From NCBI RefSeq assembly GCF_037975245.1, contig NC_092564.1, positions 22,843,984 to 22,907,983 of the forward strand: a stretch of 64,000 nucleotides of DNA, written 5' to 3'. Below are positions 41,901 through 53,900 of this stretch, one piece after another. Made by a program: the position numbers and the translations under genes. Every line of letters begins with the position of its first letter. The first letter of the stretch is position 1. The DNA comes from Apostichopus japonicus. Its lineage: Eukaryota; Echinodermata; Holothuroidea; Aspidochirotida; Stichopodidae. The notes under the pieces were generated by a model. The model saw only the letters and a program-made list of their open reading frames with translations, was not told the origin of the DNA and searched no databases.

Positions 41901-44900
41901 CCACTTCAGTGCCCTAACGGGAAACCATATTGTAGTCTGTCCTCGGGGAACAAAGAGCAGGTCTTGATCTCTGGGATGATGATGTCTCCCGGTAGGATGG
42001 CCCAAACCTGGTTCTTAGAGAAGAAGGAGGGGTCGAGAACTATCAGCACCCCACAAACCGTAGGACTGAAGGCACCTTAGTCAAGGCGTGCCGCTGTTGC
42101 CTGGCGTGGAGCCGTAGAGGAAGCCCTGATGGAAGGCGGCAATAAACAATAGTTCTTGATCGTCGAAACCCTGCCTCCCTTCTTGGAACAGTGTGGGGAG
42201 TCGGCGATCAAAGTTAGAAAGGCCATGGTAGGCAGAGTCTGTCTCGTTCGGCATACTCCGTATCTCCGTAGGCAGAAAACGTAAGTCGCCACGGTTGTTC
42301 TCACTCTGGCGGCCAAAGTCCTTTCTGTCTAAGGATCTGTCAGGCATCTAATTGTAGGCCCTTGCTGTCCGGGTGAGCCAGCGCGCCCTGTCTATGGGAC
42401 AACCGACTGTGGTGTGTCCGGCAGGATCGCCGGCTCGTCCGTGAGGAGCTGGAGAATTTTTCCCGAACCAGGGTCAGAGGGGCCACTATGATGGATCTGC
42501 CCCAAGAATGTCGGATCTTCCTCAGTACCTGGCTGATCATGCCAAGAGGGGGAAGATGTAAGCTTTGGGTCCGTCTCGCAGAGCCTCTGCCATGACATTC
42601 TCCTTTCTGGCTATCTGAGAGACTCGTAGGGCCATGCCAGATTCTGTAGCTGTGGTGAGGGTCTCCCTTGCCAGACGGCACAATCTCTCTGACCTGGTGC
42701 CACCATGTCTGGTGATGTAGCTACAGTATGTCACCACCGTCGTGTTGTCTGAGAGGATGGTGGTCAAAATGCCCTGTACCCTCTGTATCTGCTGCTAAAG
42801 AAGTCAAGGACAGCGGCCTGTATGGTGACCTTGTTTGCGCTTGCAGAACGGGCCGCACTCGCAGTACTGATTCAGTACCACAGTACCGCTGATGACTCCT
42901 TCAGTTATCAAACCGTTGGAATCAGAAACTCTGAAGAAAAGGAATGTCCTGATGATGTAAATCTAAGCTGTACCCTGTAGGGAGGTTTAATGGAGGTTCT
43001 TTCCACGATAAAAAATATTAATCATAATATTGAGGATTGATAAGGCGCAGACCTATCCAATGATAACAATGCCAGAGGCGCCTAACAATATTACCCCGGT
43101 CAACGAAAACTAGTCAAACATAGAGACAAATATCACCTGGATGGAAAGACGCAATGGAGAAGAAGTGCCTTGCCCAAGGAAACAACGGAATGATCTGGCC
43201 AGGACTCAAACCTGCAAGCCTTAGATCACCAGTTCACTGCCTTCACCACTTGACCACAGTACTCTCAAAAAATGAGTACTGAGAGTACAGAATCTCACTC
43301 TGCTGAGTGAGTACAGAATCTTAAGCAATGCTACACTGCTTCAAAAAAAAAAGAAAAGAGTACTGAATGGATAGTTTGCTTCATCAGAATCTTAAACAAA
43401 GCTACACTGCTACTGTTTATGTGACTCCTACAACTATATGTATGTATTTATGAATGAATTTTAGATCATCCTGCAAGTAGGAACTTGTGAAGAAGCCTCA
43501 TTGGCTTATCAAAGCTACAAGCTGACTGAAGTCAGTTTCTTACATTCAAATTTAATGTCCATGATTATGAAAAGTCAACAACTCTGTAATTGGACAACAT
43601 ACATTAATCTTGGGGTGACTTGAACAGGGGACCTTATGATTGAAAGGCTTTAACCCTGAGCTAACTGAGCTATAGACCTACTCATCAGAAAAAAACTCCC
43701 AACAGGGGCTGTAAAGATGGTGAGAGAGTGGGTTTGTAGAAAATCCACCTCATAAATCCCTGGCTGCTTAACAGAGCCAGGGGAGTTACTCAGCAAACAC
43801 AAAAGCTTTACCAAGCATGTAGTCTTTTGTTATGATAACGTTATTTGTGGTGTAAGAGGTATGTCACCGAAAACGTTTTCAGGCTCATATTTCAAAACGA
43901 TTTACGTTAAGACATTAATATAACATTAATATAACATTAATATCTCATAGAAACGTTATGTCGACGTTTTTACAACACCACATTTAACGTAATAAACACG
44001 TATTAAATGTTATGATAACGTACCCAGGGTTCTGCCCAGGGTGGATTGAGTGCCGGCAGGACTATCTAAGCGGAGTGCCACCATCGGTTGGCGCGGAGCA
44101 TACAAGAAAATTTCGGGTTTTGGAAACCCCCCCAGATGGCCGGAAACGGCCCTTCCCGAGTATTCTGAGCCACATGTAGACAGCTTTCAAATGAGATCTC
44201 ATGTCTGGAATTTTTCATAATTAATGAAAAAAGTTAGGACAAATATCTGGAGCACCAGAGTACAGACCAGCTGGTGGTGCCTATTAAATAAATCATTCAG
44301 GCTGAGATGATAAAACACCCCATGAAACACGAGGCACAGTCCATACTATGCATAGCACGATATCAAGGCCCCTTGCTATGGCCATCTTTATGAAAGTTAC
44401 ACTTGTAATCACATGTTTTAGGCCACTTGGCATGATTAACTCAATGCTAAATATTGTTTCCATGTTCTTGTAGAAAACGTAAACTCTGCAAAATACAATT
44501 AGTTGTGATTTTGTAGCTGTGAGATCCGTTATAACCTCCGCGGTGGTTAGGCTATTTGCTATACACTTAACTATGGTAGGATATTATTTTTTCGGTATTT
44601 TTGGAAATGCTAGAAAATACTTTCTTTTCCCCCCGCTTAACACCAGATATGGTCTTACGGTATATTCATAAATGGATGCACTAGAGCCTTGTTTACATGA
44701 CATTAGTTGCATTTCGTACGATATGCAAGTTTGGCGTGAATTTTTCGAAAGTGCTTTGCTCGATCTTTCGTAAAATTTGAAAGGTGTAGCCTACCACCTT
44801 TCCGTACACAATTGGTACACAATTGATTTTCAGTTTTTTTTTTCTCTATACGGTCAAGTGAATAAGTTGTACATTGAGTATAAAATCATCGCAAATGCAA

Positions 44901-47900
44901 AAAACGATGCAGGGATTTCCAGCAGACAAATGTTTTCTTTGCGGGATTACTGAGTCAGTTGAAGGAATCCCGCACCTTAGTGGGAACACTGAACTGAACT
45001 CAAATTCATACGAAAGAAAACGTTTACTAACCAACATACAATACAAATATAAAAGAACGTGGAATGGCAATATTGTTCACAACATTTCCCGAGAGGCTGA
45101 TTTATTGCAGCAACCTTCCCGCGCTGGGCCGTGGGTGTCTGTGTGACACGTATACCCTGAAGCTTGCGAAATAGCCAGTGTAAGTGGGTTGGGGACACAT
45201 CATTACTCGTTGGTATTGTGACTAAAATTGTGAGCACGCTCTCTGAACATTTTCCTTTTGTTTCTGAAACTTTTCTTGTGAAATTTTACTTTTTTTTTTT
45301 TTTATAGATGTACTTATTTGTCCTTTTATTTGTTTTTTATTTTTAGTTTTTCTTCCCGTTTTGTTTCTATTTTTTTTTTTGTCCGATTTTTTTTTTGCCA
45401 GCCGGGCTGGATTTCCCGCGAGCATCGCGGATTTCCTGCTAACCTGGTTCGGACGGTTCGCAAGGTTTTCCAGCCCTTGTCACTCGTGCCTAATGCAATA
45501 TGATGTAAATTCACCCGCTACGAAGGTTAACGGCCGTATGTGTACTAGCTAGCTGGATAGTGCCTGTGTCTCGCGTGATAAAAATAGATATAAATGAAAC
45601 TATCAAAAGTACGATCGGGAGTTGGAAACGGAAAACAGTCATTGGTCTGGAATGCGGAACTCTGGTAATTTTTACTAAGTATGACACTGTGATGTGTTGG
45701 ATATTTTGGACAGTTATGAACTGGATTTCCCCTAGTCTCAAACAGATTGTTTCTGTACGTTCGACCCTCCGGCTATGGAGCTGTTTTTGGAGTTCCTATC
45801 TTAAATAAGTGCCGGTCGGAAAAGTCACTCAGGCAGATTGTGGCGGTCGGTAATTCAGTGTGCTGGTCGGGCCCGACCGGCGCCGACCGGCAGCGGCAGA
45901 ACCCTGCGTACCCGTTACTTCTCAAATCTCTCCATTTCAATAGTGTAGTAGAAGTTTCCAACTTCCTATTGAAACCACCTACCGCATAGTCACGACTAGG
46001 CTATCAGGTGCTACGAAATGCAACTGTGCTTAAGATGTCGGAACATCCAACATTATTCATGCAGCGCAAACTGTATGTTCGGAGCGTGTTAGCACTTGTA
46101 ACTTTGCTGGGGTTTTATCCTACCCCTTTTTCAACTTACTAACGCATTTGTCTTGGTAATTCACCCAAAAAATTTAAAGGGAGGCTTATTCCATGGGATC
46201 GCTCACGTAGTCGACAGATCGTTGCAGCAAACGTTGAGCTTACACGTGTCAAGCCACGTGACTGCTTGGCCCCCCTCCTCTCGTAACAAATATACAGCGT
46301 GGGTATATTTTCCTGGCAGTTTGCCAAGGTTCTAAAAAGTTTTCGTTTTCCTAGCACTTTGCCAAGTTTCAAGAACGTTCTCTTCCTGGCAGTTTGCCAA
46401 GGTTCTAAGTAACGAGAATACTGTACTAGAATTGCTTCAGTCTTGCGCATTTTAACATGCTCTGGAGGGGGTTCCACAATTGTTTTAAACAACAGTGTCT
46501 TAAACACAAGTAAGGTTTCAAACCTAGACATATGGCGATGAATTATAATGAGAGAGAAGTATAATTAGCTAGGAGAATATGACCCATGAAAGCCTAGGAA
46601 ATCTATGTCATGTCCTGGTTTCTGCTGGTACTTGTTAGACACACATTTGGGATGTGTAGTGATTAATGGTGTAGCGATTGCAGTGTTTTTCCGCAATTGA
46701 TTCGAACCTGTCGTCGCAGCTCAAGCTGCTAGTTCGGGGGGCAACACTCCCCTGATGAAAGAGACTTGCACCTTGGGTGGCAAAGTCTCCTCCTCTCTCT
46801 CTCCATCTCTCTCTCTCTCTCATGGGCTTTTTTGTTGGCTGAAGCCTTGCCCTTGCCCTTGGTACTACATCCGGACAACGCTGGCACCTTGGGTGGCAAA
46901 CTCTCCTCCTCTCTCTCCACCTCTCTCTCCACCTCTCTCTTTCTCTTCTCCGGCCCTCAAATGGCCTCTCTCCATCTCAACTCCCACCAACTCTCTCACT
47001 TCCTCTTTATCTCCTGTCTCTCCTACGACTCCCTCTAGGGGAACTGTGGGTTCGGTGATAGATCAAACCTGTCCTGGCCTGCTAGCCAGGTGTCGATGTG
47101 CTGCCACTGTCTGGTGTGAAAACAATACAGACTAGACAAAGGTCTCGGAACAACGAACAGTTCACACATTTAAGGTGGTTTTGAGACATGTCTGAAAAAC
47201 CCACGTTAAGGAGAGACTAACGGCGAATAGTCTAACGTATATCAAACGGAACGACTATAAGGAGGAAGTAGGGTGGGACGTAAGCTAACAGAGAGTAAAG
47301 TTACGTAACAAAAACAACGCGCCCCGCTAGAGGCTCGCGGCTTACAAAGTACGCTACGATAGTGAAAAAACTTCCCACACTTAGAAGCGAACACGTAACT
47401 AAGAAGAGGATACTTATCAGGCTGTAAAAGGTTGTTGGAAGTGCTAGAACTCCTATAAGGAAACTTCTAGAGTAAAAATCCAAGGTATCCGGGCGAATTT
47501 CGAAGAAAATTTTTCCCAATACGAAAAACATATGAGACACTTTGGAATGGTAGAATATGAAGGGGTTTACTTGGGGTCAGTAAGGGTGCACAGTGTTAAA
47601 AGATTACCAGGGCATACTAGACAACGGTAGAATGCGGTGCTTAGGTTGTGGGGAGACAGGTAAGTGGGGAACGAAGTAAATAGTACCATTTTCCACATTC
47701 ACCAGCTTTAAAATAAGCATAGGTTTTCTCTCAATACAAACCTACAGCAAGTGTAAACAGCTCATAAGAATGTAGTACTTGGGAAGTTGTTTTGATATTA
47801 AAAACTTCATGATTCAGTAAGCATCACCAAACATAATGGAGACTGCATTATGTAATTTGTTTTGCAGCAGGATGAATGTTTCCTGGTAAGTGTTCAAACC

Positions 47901-50900
47901 AAGTTTACACCAGTCCACACGTGGTTTTTGTTTCAAATAAGAAAAAGATCACAACTTTACTACTCACCAATAAAGTCATACATTAATATAGCTTTGGTCA
48001 GTGTGAAATGTAATATAAACCATTCTCATACTTTGTATCAATTTTGTGTTTGACAGAGAGCAAAAGTAGACATTTTTGGTCAAGGAAGTAGAACATCACA
48101 TGTGTAAGATTTGTGCAGATAAGCAAAGGAGCTAAGCTTCTTGGCATGCCATATCTGGTGCTTAATTGATACTTGGCATGTCCGAGATAGTTTTCAGTAA
48201 CTTCCCATCGAAAATGCTAGGATTTTAATGTTCTTTATTTATATTGGAATTTACTATCATAACAAGACTGAATGATTTAACAGCTAGCATTCAGATAACC
48301 TTTTTTTTTAATTCTTTACAATATGTATCAAATTCTCTCAAACTAACCTTTAACTGTGATTTTGAAAGTACATTTGTCAGTATTTTGAGACAAATCTTCA
48401 CAAGAACAGGTCACTGTCGTTACTCCCACTGGAAATTCACTTCCGCTGGTTGCATTACAGTCGGCTAGAATGTCATTGTCAATGTTATCAGAACATGATG
48501 CCACAAAATCAACTCTTTCAGTGGTTCCCCCTTGCAGACTTGCATCAGTTGTTATATTTTCTTGACAAGTAGCCGTAGGGGGAGTCACATCTTCAAATTA
48601 TAAAAGAAGATACGAGATTCTCTAGCAAATGTACTCAGACAGCAACTTATGGAAGGTCATTAGCAGGGACACTGCTCAATGTCCAATGCTAAATAGTCAA
48701 CAAATTGATGGTCACAAAAGCTATAGCATGTTGTCTAAAATATGATGGCAATAAATGCATTTGGAAGTGTCAGCCACATATCACAAAATCTGCTACTAAT
48801 GATGTTCTAACTTGGAAGAATGTGCTTAACTGGTTTACACTGGTCTTCACAACATTTCAATCAAGTAAGTAAAACATCATTGATGTAGGTAACAACTGCA
48901 GATATTTCAGAAATAAGAAAAACGTTACAATAGCTTTGGTCACTTAAAATTTGATGAAGACTAATAGACATCATTTCTTTAGTGTTTGACAGGGAGCATA
49001 AGTAGATATTTTTGGTCAAGGAAGTAGAACATCACATGTGTAGGTTAGGGAAGCCTCGCAAATCTAACGGCCATGTCCGGGCCGGTGGATTTTTCCGCTG
49101 CTATAATGAGCACAGCCACAAGCAGATAATGAGTCACACTTGAGTGCACACACTCTCCAAACCACCCTCCATGCTATACATGCAGTTACATTCACAGCCG
49201 CGGTCAAGTTTTTACTAAGCCGATTTGAACACAATAGAGAGTTGAACAAAACATCATAGCTAAGTCTCACGGTATTCAAACGTTTCAAAAAGATAGTGTG
49301 TTTATACGCCGTATTTTATCCTACTGCAGAAGCAAAACTTCTGTGAAAAATAAGTAAGGAAATGTGAATTTACACTGCAGGAATCTAAAATGCTATCTTT
49401 CTTATTTTCCCAGTCGGCCAAGTAGGAACAAAAACTTTCGTTGCCTTTTTGCAAGGACAAGTTTCCTGAATTTTTAAGATTTAAAAATCTAAAAAACTGA
49501 AATCACAATCTCACTTCTTGTACACGTGCCGTAAGCGTGAACCAGAGCCTAACATACGGGAAGACTTTAGAATAATCCTACTAAGTTGTACAGAACAGGA
49601 CCTAAACTACCCAACTAGGTGAAAAAAAATCGGTAGACTGTAGGGAATTTTTCGCACTCCAGCGAAGCTGTACTTTTTTTTAGCCAGCTAGATCGTAGAC
49701 ATCATGAGGACTGAACAAATGACGATAATTTCTTGTGAAAGAAATTTGAAATAAATGTGGAAAAAATGCGATTATCCTTTCTCCGTTTTATGTGTAAATG
49801 TTATTCTAGCATTCCATGGTTAAGAAAGTTGAAAGAAATAAAGTTTATAAACTTCATTTACTGACTTTTGAACTTCGTAAAAAAAAACCGTCCTTTACAA
49901 CTCTGAAAATCAGTAGAGAAATTAGCAATTGTGTACGAACAGTAAGTTGGTACACCTTTCAAATTTTACGCAGGATCGAGCAAAATACTTTCGAAAAATT
50001 CACGCGAAACTGGCATATCGTGCTAAATGCAACTAATGTCATGTAGACAAGGCTCTAGTACACCCATGTAAACCATACGACCACATCTGGCGGGGGGAAA
50101 AGAAAGTATTTTCTAGAATTTCCACCAAAAAAAAAAGGAAAAATTAATATCCTACCATAGTTAAGTGTATGGTAAATAGCCTAACCACTTCGCCGGTTAC
50201 GGATCTCACGTAACAACAAAAACACAACTAATTGTATTTTACGAAGTTGACGTTTTCTACAAGGACATGGAAACAATATTTAGCATTCAGTTAATCATGC
50301 CAAGTGGCCTAAAACATGGGATTAAAGGGTTTACTTTCATAAAGATAGCCATACTGTAGTTATTGGGGCCTTGATATCGTGCTATGTCTGTATAGACTGT
50401 GCCTCGAGTGTACCATGGGGAATAGATTGTTTTGTTCATGCGGAGGAGTCGGTTGGCTTGAGGTGTGTTTTACTTACTATAATGTTACGGGGATATATAC
50501 TTTTCTTGAACGTCTAAGATAATATTTCGCATAACTTTACCGATCCTTTACTGACTTACCTAATTAATTCTAGAGTGGAGCCAAAATAGTTTACTCCATG
50601 AAAAGTTTTTGGAAACGTGCCAAAAATGTTAGCAAACAGGTGTTAGACAGGGGGGTTGTTTGGCAAGGTACCTGGGAAAAATCGCAGCCCATGTACAGTA
50701 TGCCTACCATGATATTTAAGTAGGGGTAAACACTGCAGAACTTGTAAACTGATGTACGTATAGTACACGCTGTTCATTGTTAGGCAGTCTCGAAACGGGG
50801 CTTTGCCGAACGTAGTTTGTTTCATAATATTGACAGTTTTGTTAGTTCAACTTTTTAAAGATTGTAAGAAAGATTAAATCTCTTTTCATTTTATCACATA

Positions 50901-53900
50901 ATATAGCAACTCTCACTTGTCATTTTCAAATTTTCATCAGTTTCGTGACAATTTAAATTCAAAAAGTTGTCAGTATTTTTAATCCTCTACTGCGAATTTT
51001 TTATCGCCAGACACGCAAAAATACTAAAATTTTCCGGGGCCTTTGCCCCTGGACCCCACACAAGGGGGTTCCACCCCTTGACCCCACCGGGGCCCTAAGG
51101 CGGGCCCCTGGACCCCACGCCATTATGCTCGCACGCAACAGGGGTTGGTGGGAAATCGGCTGTTGACAAGAAGGAAAAATTATCGTATAATTATTGAAAT
51201 ATCACGATAATCTTTGAACTATTTATCGTGACGTTAAAAAGCAAATATCGCCCAACCCTAGTGGGGTGGGTGTATTACCATTACGTTTCTGGAAAATTTT
51301 GTCGAGTAGCCTACACGTCATTATCATACCGGGGTTGAGCTATACAACAGCTTGAAGGTTCTCTGCTTGAAACAATGCAATACAATGTGGAGAAATAAAC
51401 TGAAACTGTATCGCAAATTAGCTTGCATTAAAATTTTCACCGAATAGTTACTTATATCTCTAACCACATGGCAGCCTAACACACTAAGTCAATGGGAAAA
51501 TCAAGCCTAAACCGTCTGTTTATTCGTTGAATTTGTGTCGCAGTTAGCTTCAGAGATCAATGTTACGGTCGATGTTCTCTCTTTAACATACATATGTGGC
51601 ATATAGCTTAACTATTGTTTTGATTAAATTCTGGTGTGTCAATATGGGTTTTCTGAAGTTCTTGGGGCATATATTTAATGCAATGGCTGATTCAGTTCTT
51701 AATTCATAGTTACGTACCACTCGTTGAACAAGGCTCATAATGTATAGGCCCAGGTAAAGGCTGCTTTTATCGAACTTTCGAGTAGCGGAGTTTCACAATT
51801 GTTCATAAGAGACCCAAGAAATTTTATTTGTGAGGTTTGATAATGTGGAAGATTTGCAAGAATTATATAAAGTACTGAATCTTGGACATTTGGTAGTGGC
51901 GGATTTGAGTGTATAAGTCACTTTGCAACATAAACTACCGCTCTATTGACTGTCAAAACTGCAAATCCGGTCACTTGGCCAAGTTTGCTCATTGTTTGTG
52001 AAGAATAACCAGCCTTAAGTGTTGTCAGGACACTGTGCTCATTACTCCGGCTGGCAACCAGATTGTGTGCATTCAACCATGGGACCAATATGCACATGCA
52101 TAATGAGCAAGGGGTGCGAGATTTCCGCCGGCCCGAAACCGGCGGTTAAATTTGCGAGGCTTCCCTAATAGATCTGTGCAGATCAGCCACAGAGTTAAGT
52201 TTCTTGCCAAACCAGCCTTATTTGGTGCCTAATTAATATAAGCATTTATAGTTTTCAGTAACTTCCCATCTAATAAACTAGGCTATTAATATTCTTTATT
52301 TATATTGGAATTATTATAACAAGACTCAATTTAATAGTGAGCATTTAAATAACGTTTTTTTTATTCTTTGCAATATGCGAGAAATTCTCTCAAACTTACC
52401 TATAACAGTGATGGTGAAATAACATTCATCAGTATTTTCGGACGAATCTTCACAAGAACAAGTCACTGTTGTTCCTCCCACTGGAAATTTCCTTTGGCTT
52501 GTTGCATTACAATCAGCTTGAATGTCTGTGTCAATGTTGTCAGAGCATGATGCCACAAAATCAACTCTAGCAATGGTTCCTTTTTGCAGATTTGCATCAG
52601 TGTCTATATCATTTGGACAGCTAGCCTTAGGGTGAGTCACATCTTTAAAATATAAAAGCAGATAAGAAAGATATTTAGCAAATTTACACAGACATGCTTC
52701 CACTGTAGATTTAACTTATGAAAGCTTTCATATGACCTAGGTCATATGAGGGACACTGCTCATTGTCCAACGCTAAATATTCTACAAATTGACGGTTACA
52801 AATGCTATAATAAGTCGTCTAAAACATGTTGACAATCAATCCAGCTGCAGGATATAAGATATATAAGGAATATAAGAACATCTCTCAAACTAACCTTTAA
52901 CTGTGACTTTGAAAGAACATTCTTCAGTATATTGAGACAAATCTTCACAAGAACAAGTCACTATCGTTTCTCCAACTGGAAAGTCACTTCCGCTGATTGC
53001 AGTACAATCAGCTTCAATGTCTGTGTCAATGTTGTCAGAACATGATGTCACAAATTCAACTCTTGCAGTGGTTCCTTCTTGCAGCCTTGCATCAGTATCT
53101 ATATCATTTGGACAGCTAACCGTAGGATGAGTCACATTTTCAAATTATAAAAGCAGATAAGAAATCTTCTCATGCAAATGTAGTCAGACAAGCTTCCACT
53201 GTAGATTTAACTTACCTGTATGAAAGATCATAAGAAGGGACACTGCTCATTGTCCAACGATAAATGTTCTACAAATTGATGGTCGCAAACGCTAGATATA
53301 GTCTGTTTTCTAAAACATGTGTAAAAGTAAGTTGGCCTGATGTTTCGATCCTAGCAGGAGCTTCTTCAGAGGTTGGATGACAAGTAACAGTCACACAAGG
53401 TACACACACATTCACATAATACAGACAGGTTAATGAGCATAGAACACAAAGAGATAGATGTAAGGGGATTAGTAGACAAGGGATGGAGTAAAGAAAGAAA
53501 CCAACAGGGGAAGAGACGGGGTAGGAGATACACAGTTGATTTAAAAAGAGAGAATAAAGAGAAGGGGGTAGGGAAGTAGAGAAGGACAAAAACAGCAAAG
53601 TGTGGAGAAAAAAGGGTGGAAGAAAGCTATGAGAAGAGGACTGATAGCTAGGTGAGATGGAGGGGAGGGGGTAGGAGAACAAGAAAAACATTCAGGAAGG
53701 ACTGTTGAGCCCATGAGGTTGAATGGTACGATGACGTTGCATCCACAGCCTCTCTCTGCTGATTCGTACTAGGTTAGGGTGGCTACCTAAGGATTCAATC
53801 CCCTGTAAGGACATGTAATTAAAGGTATGGTTGGGAAGGCCTGTTAAAGTGTTATCCAACTAGGGTCTCAGTCTTCGATCATGGTGTTAACAGTGGATCT

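Larger units (their letters stand above)
40846..47681 (-). mobile_element. DIRS-type tyrosine-recombinase retrotransposon with inverted ends and internal complementary region
   Basis: Inverted terminal repeats of about 100-120 bp match: the left side, about 40890-41000 (cttacctgtctccccacaac, then gcatgccctggtaat-like words and cactgtgcacccttactgac), is the reverse complement of about 47575-47665. At 41440-41545 an internal region juxtaposes the reverse complement of the outer left end (40846-40900) with that of the outer right end (about 47640-47681). This is the hallmark internal complementary region of DIRS elements, which replicate through a circle. Degenerate minus-strand recombinase and RNase H frames lie at 41.6-42.8 kb. 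The remainder holds later insertions, so the element is structurally whole at its ends but inactive. Confidence 0.8.

Noticed and set aside
46755-47135. 126-codon Ser/Pro/Leu-rich plus-strand frame
   Set aside because: It follows from the CT-rich low-complexity block inside the DIRS element.
51955-52000. Zinc-knuckle-like CQNCKSGH segment in the 3.1-kb element
   Set aside because: One residue short of the C-x2-C-x4-H-x4-C spacing and followed by a stop; too little to call a gag or transposase gene.
53269-53691. Minus-strand 140-codon Ser/Leu/Pro-rich frame
   Set aside because: It is the untranslated 3' part of the Penelope-like element, made of purine-rich low-complexity sequence.
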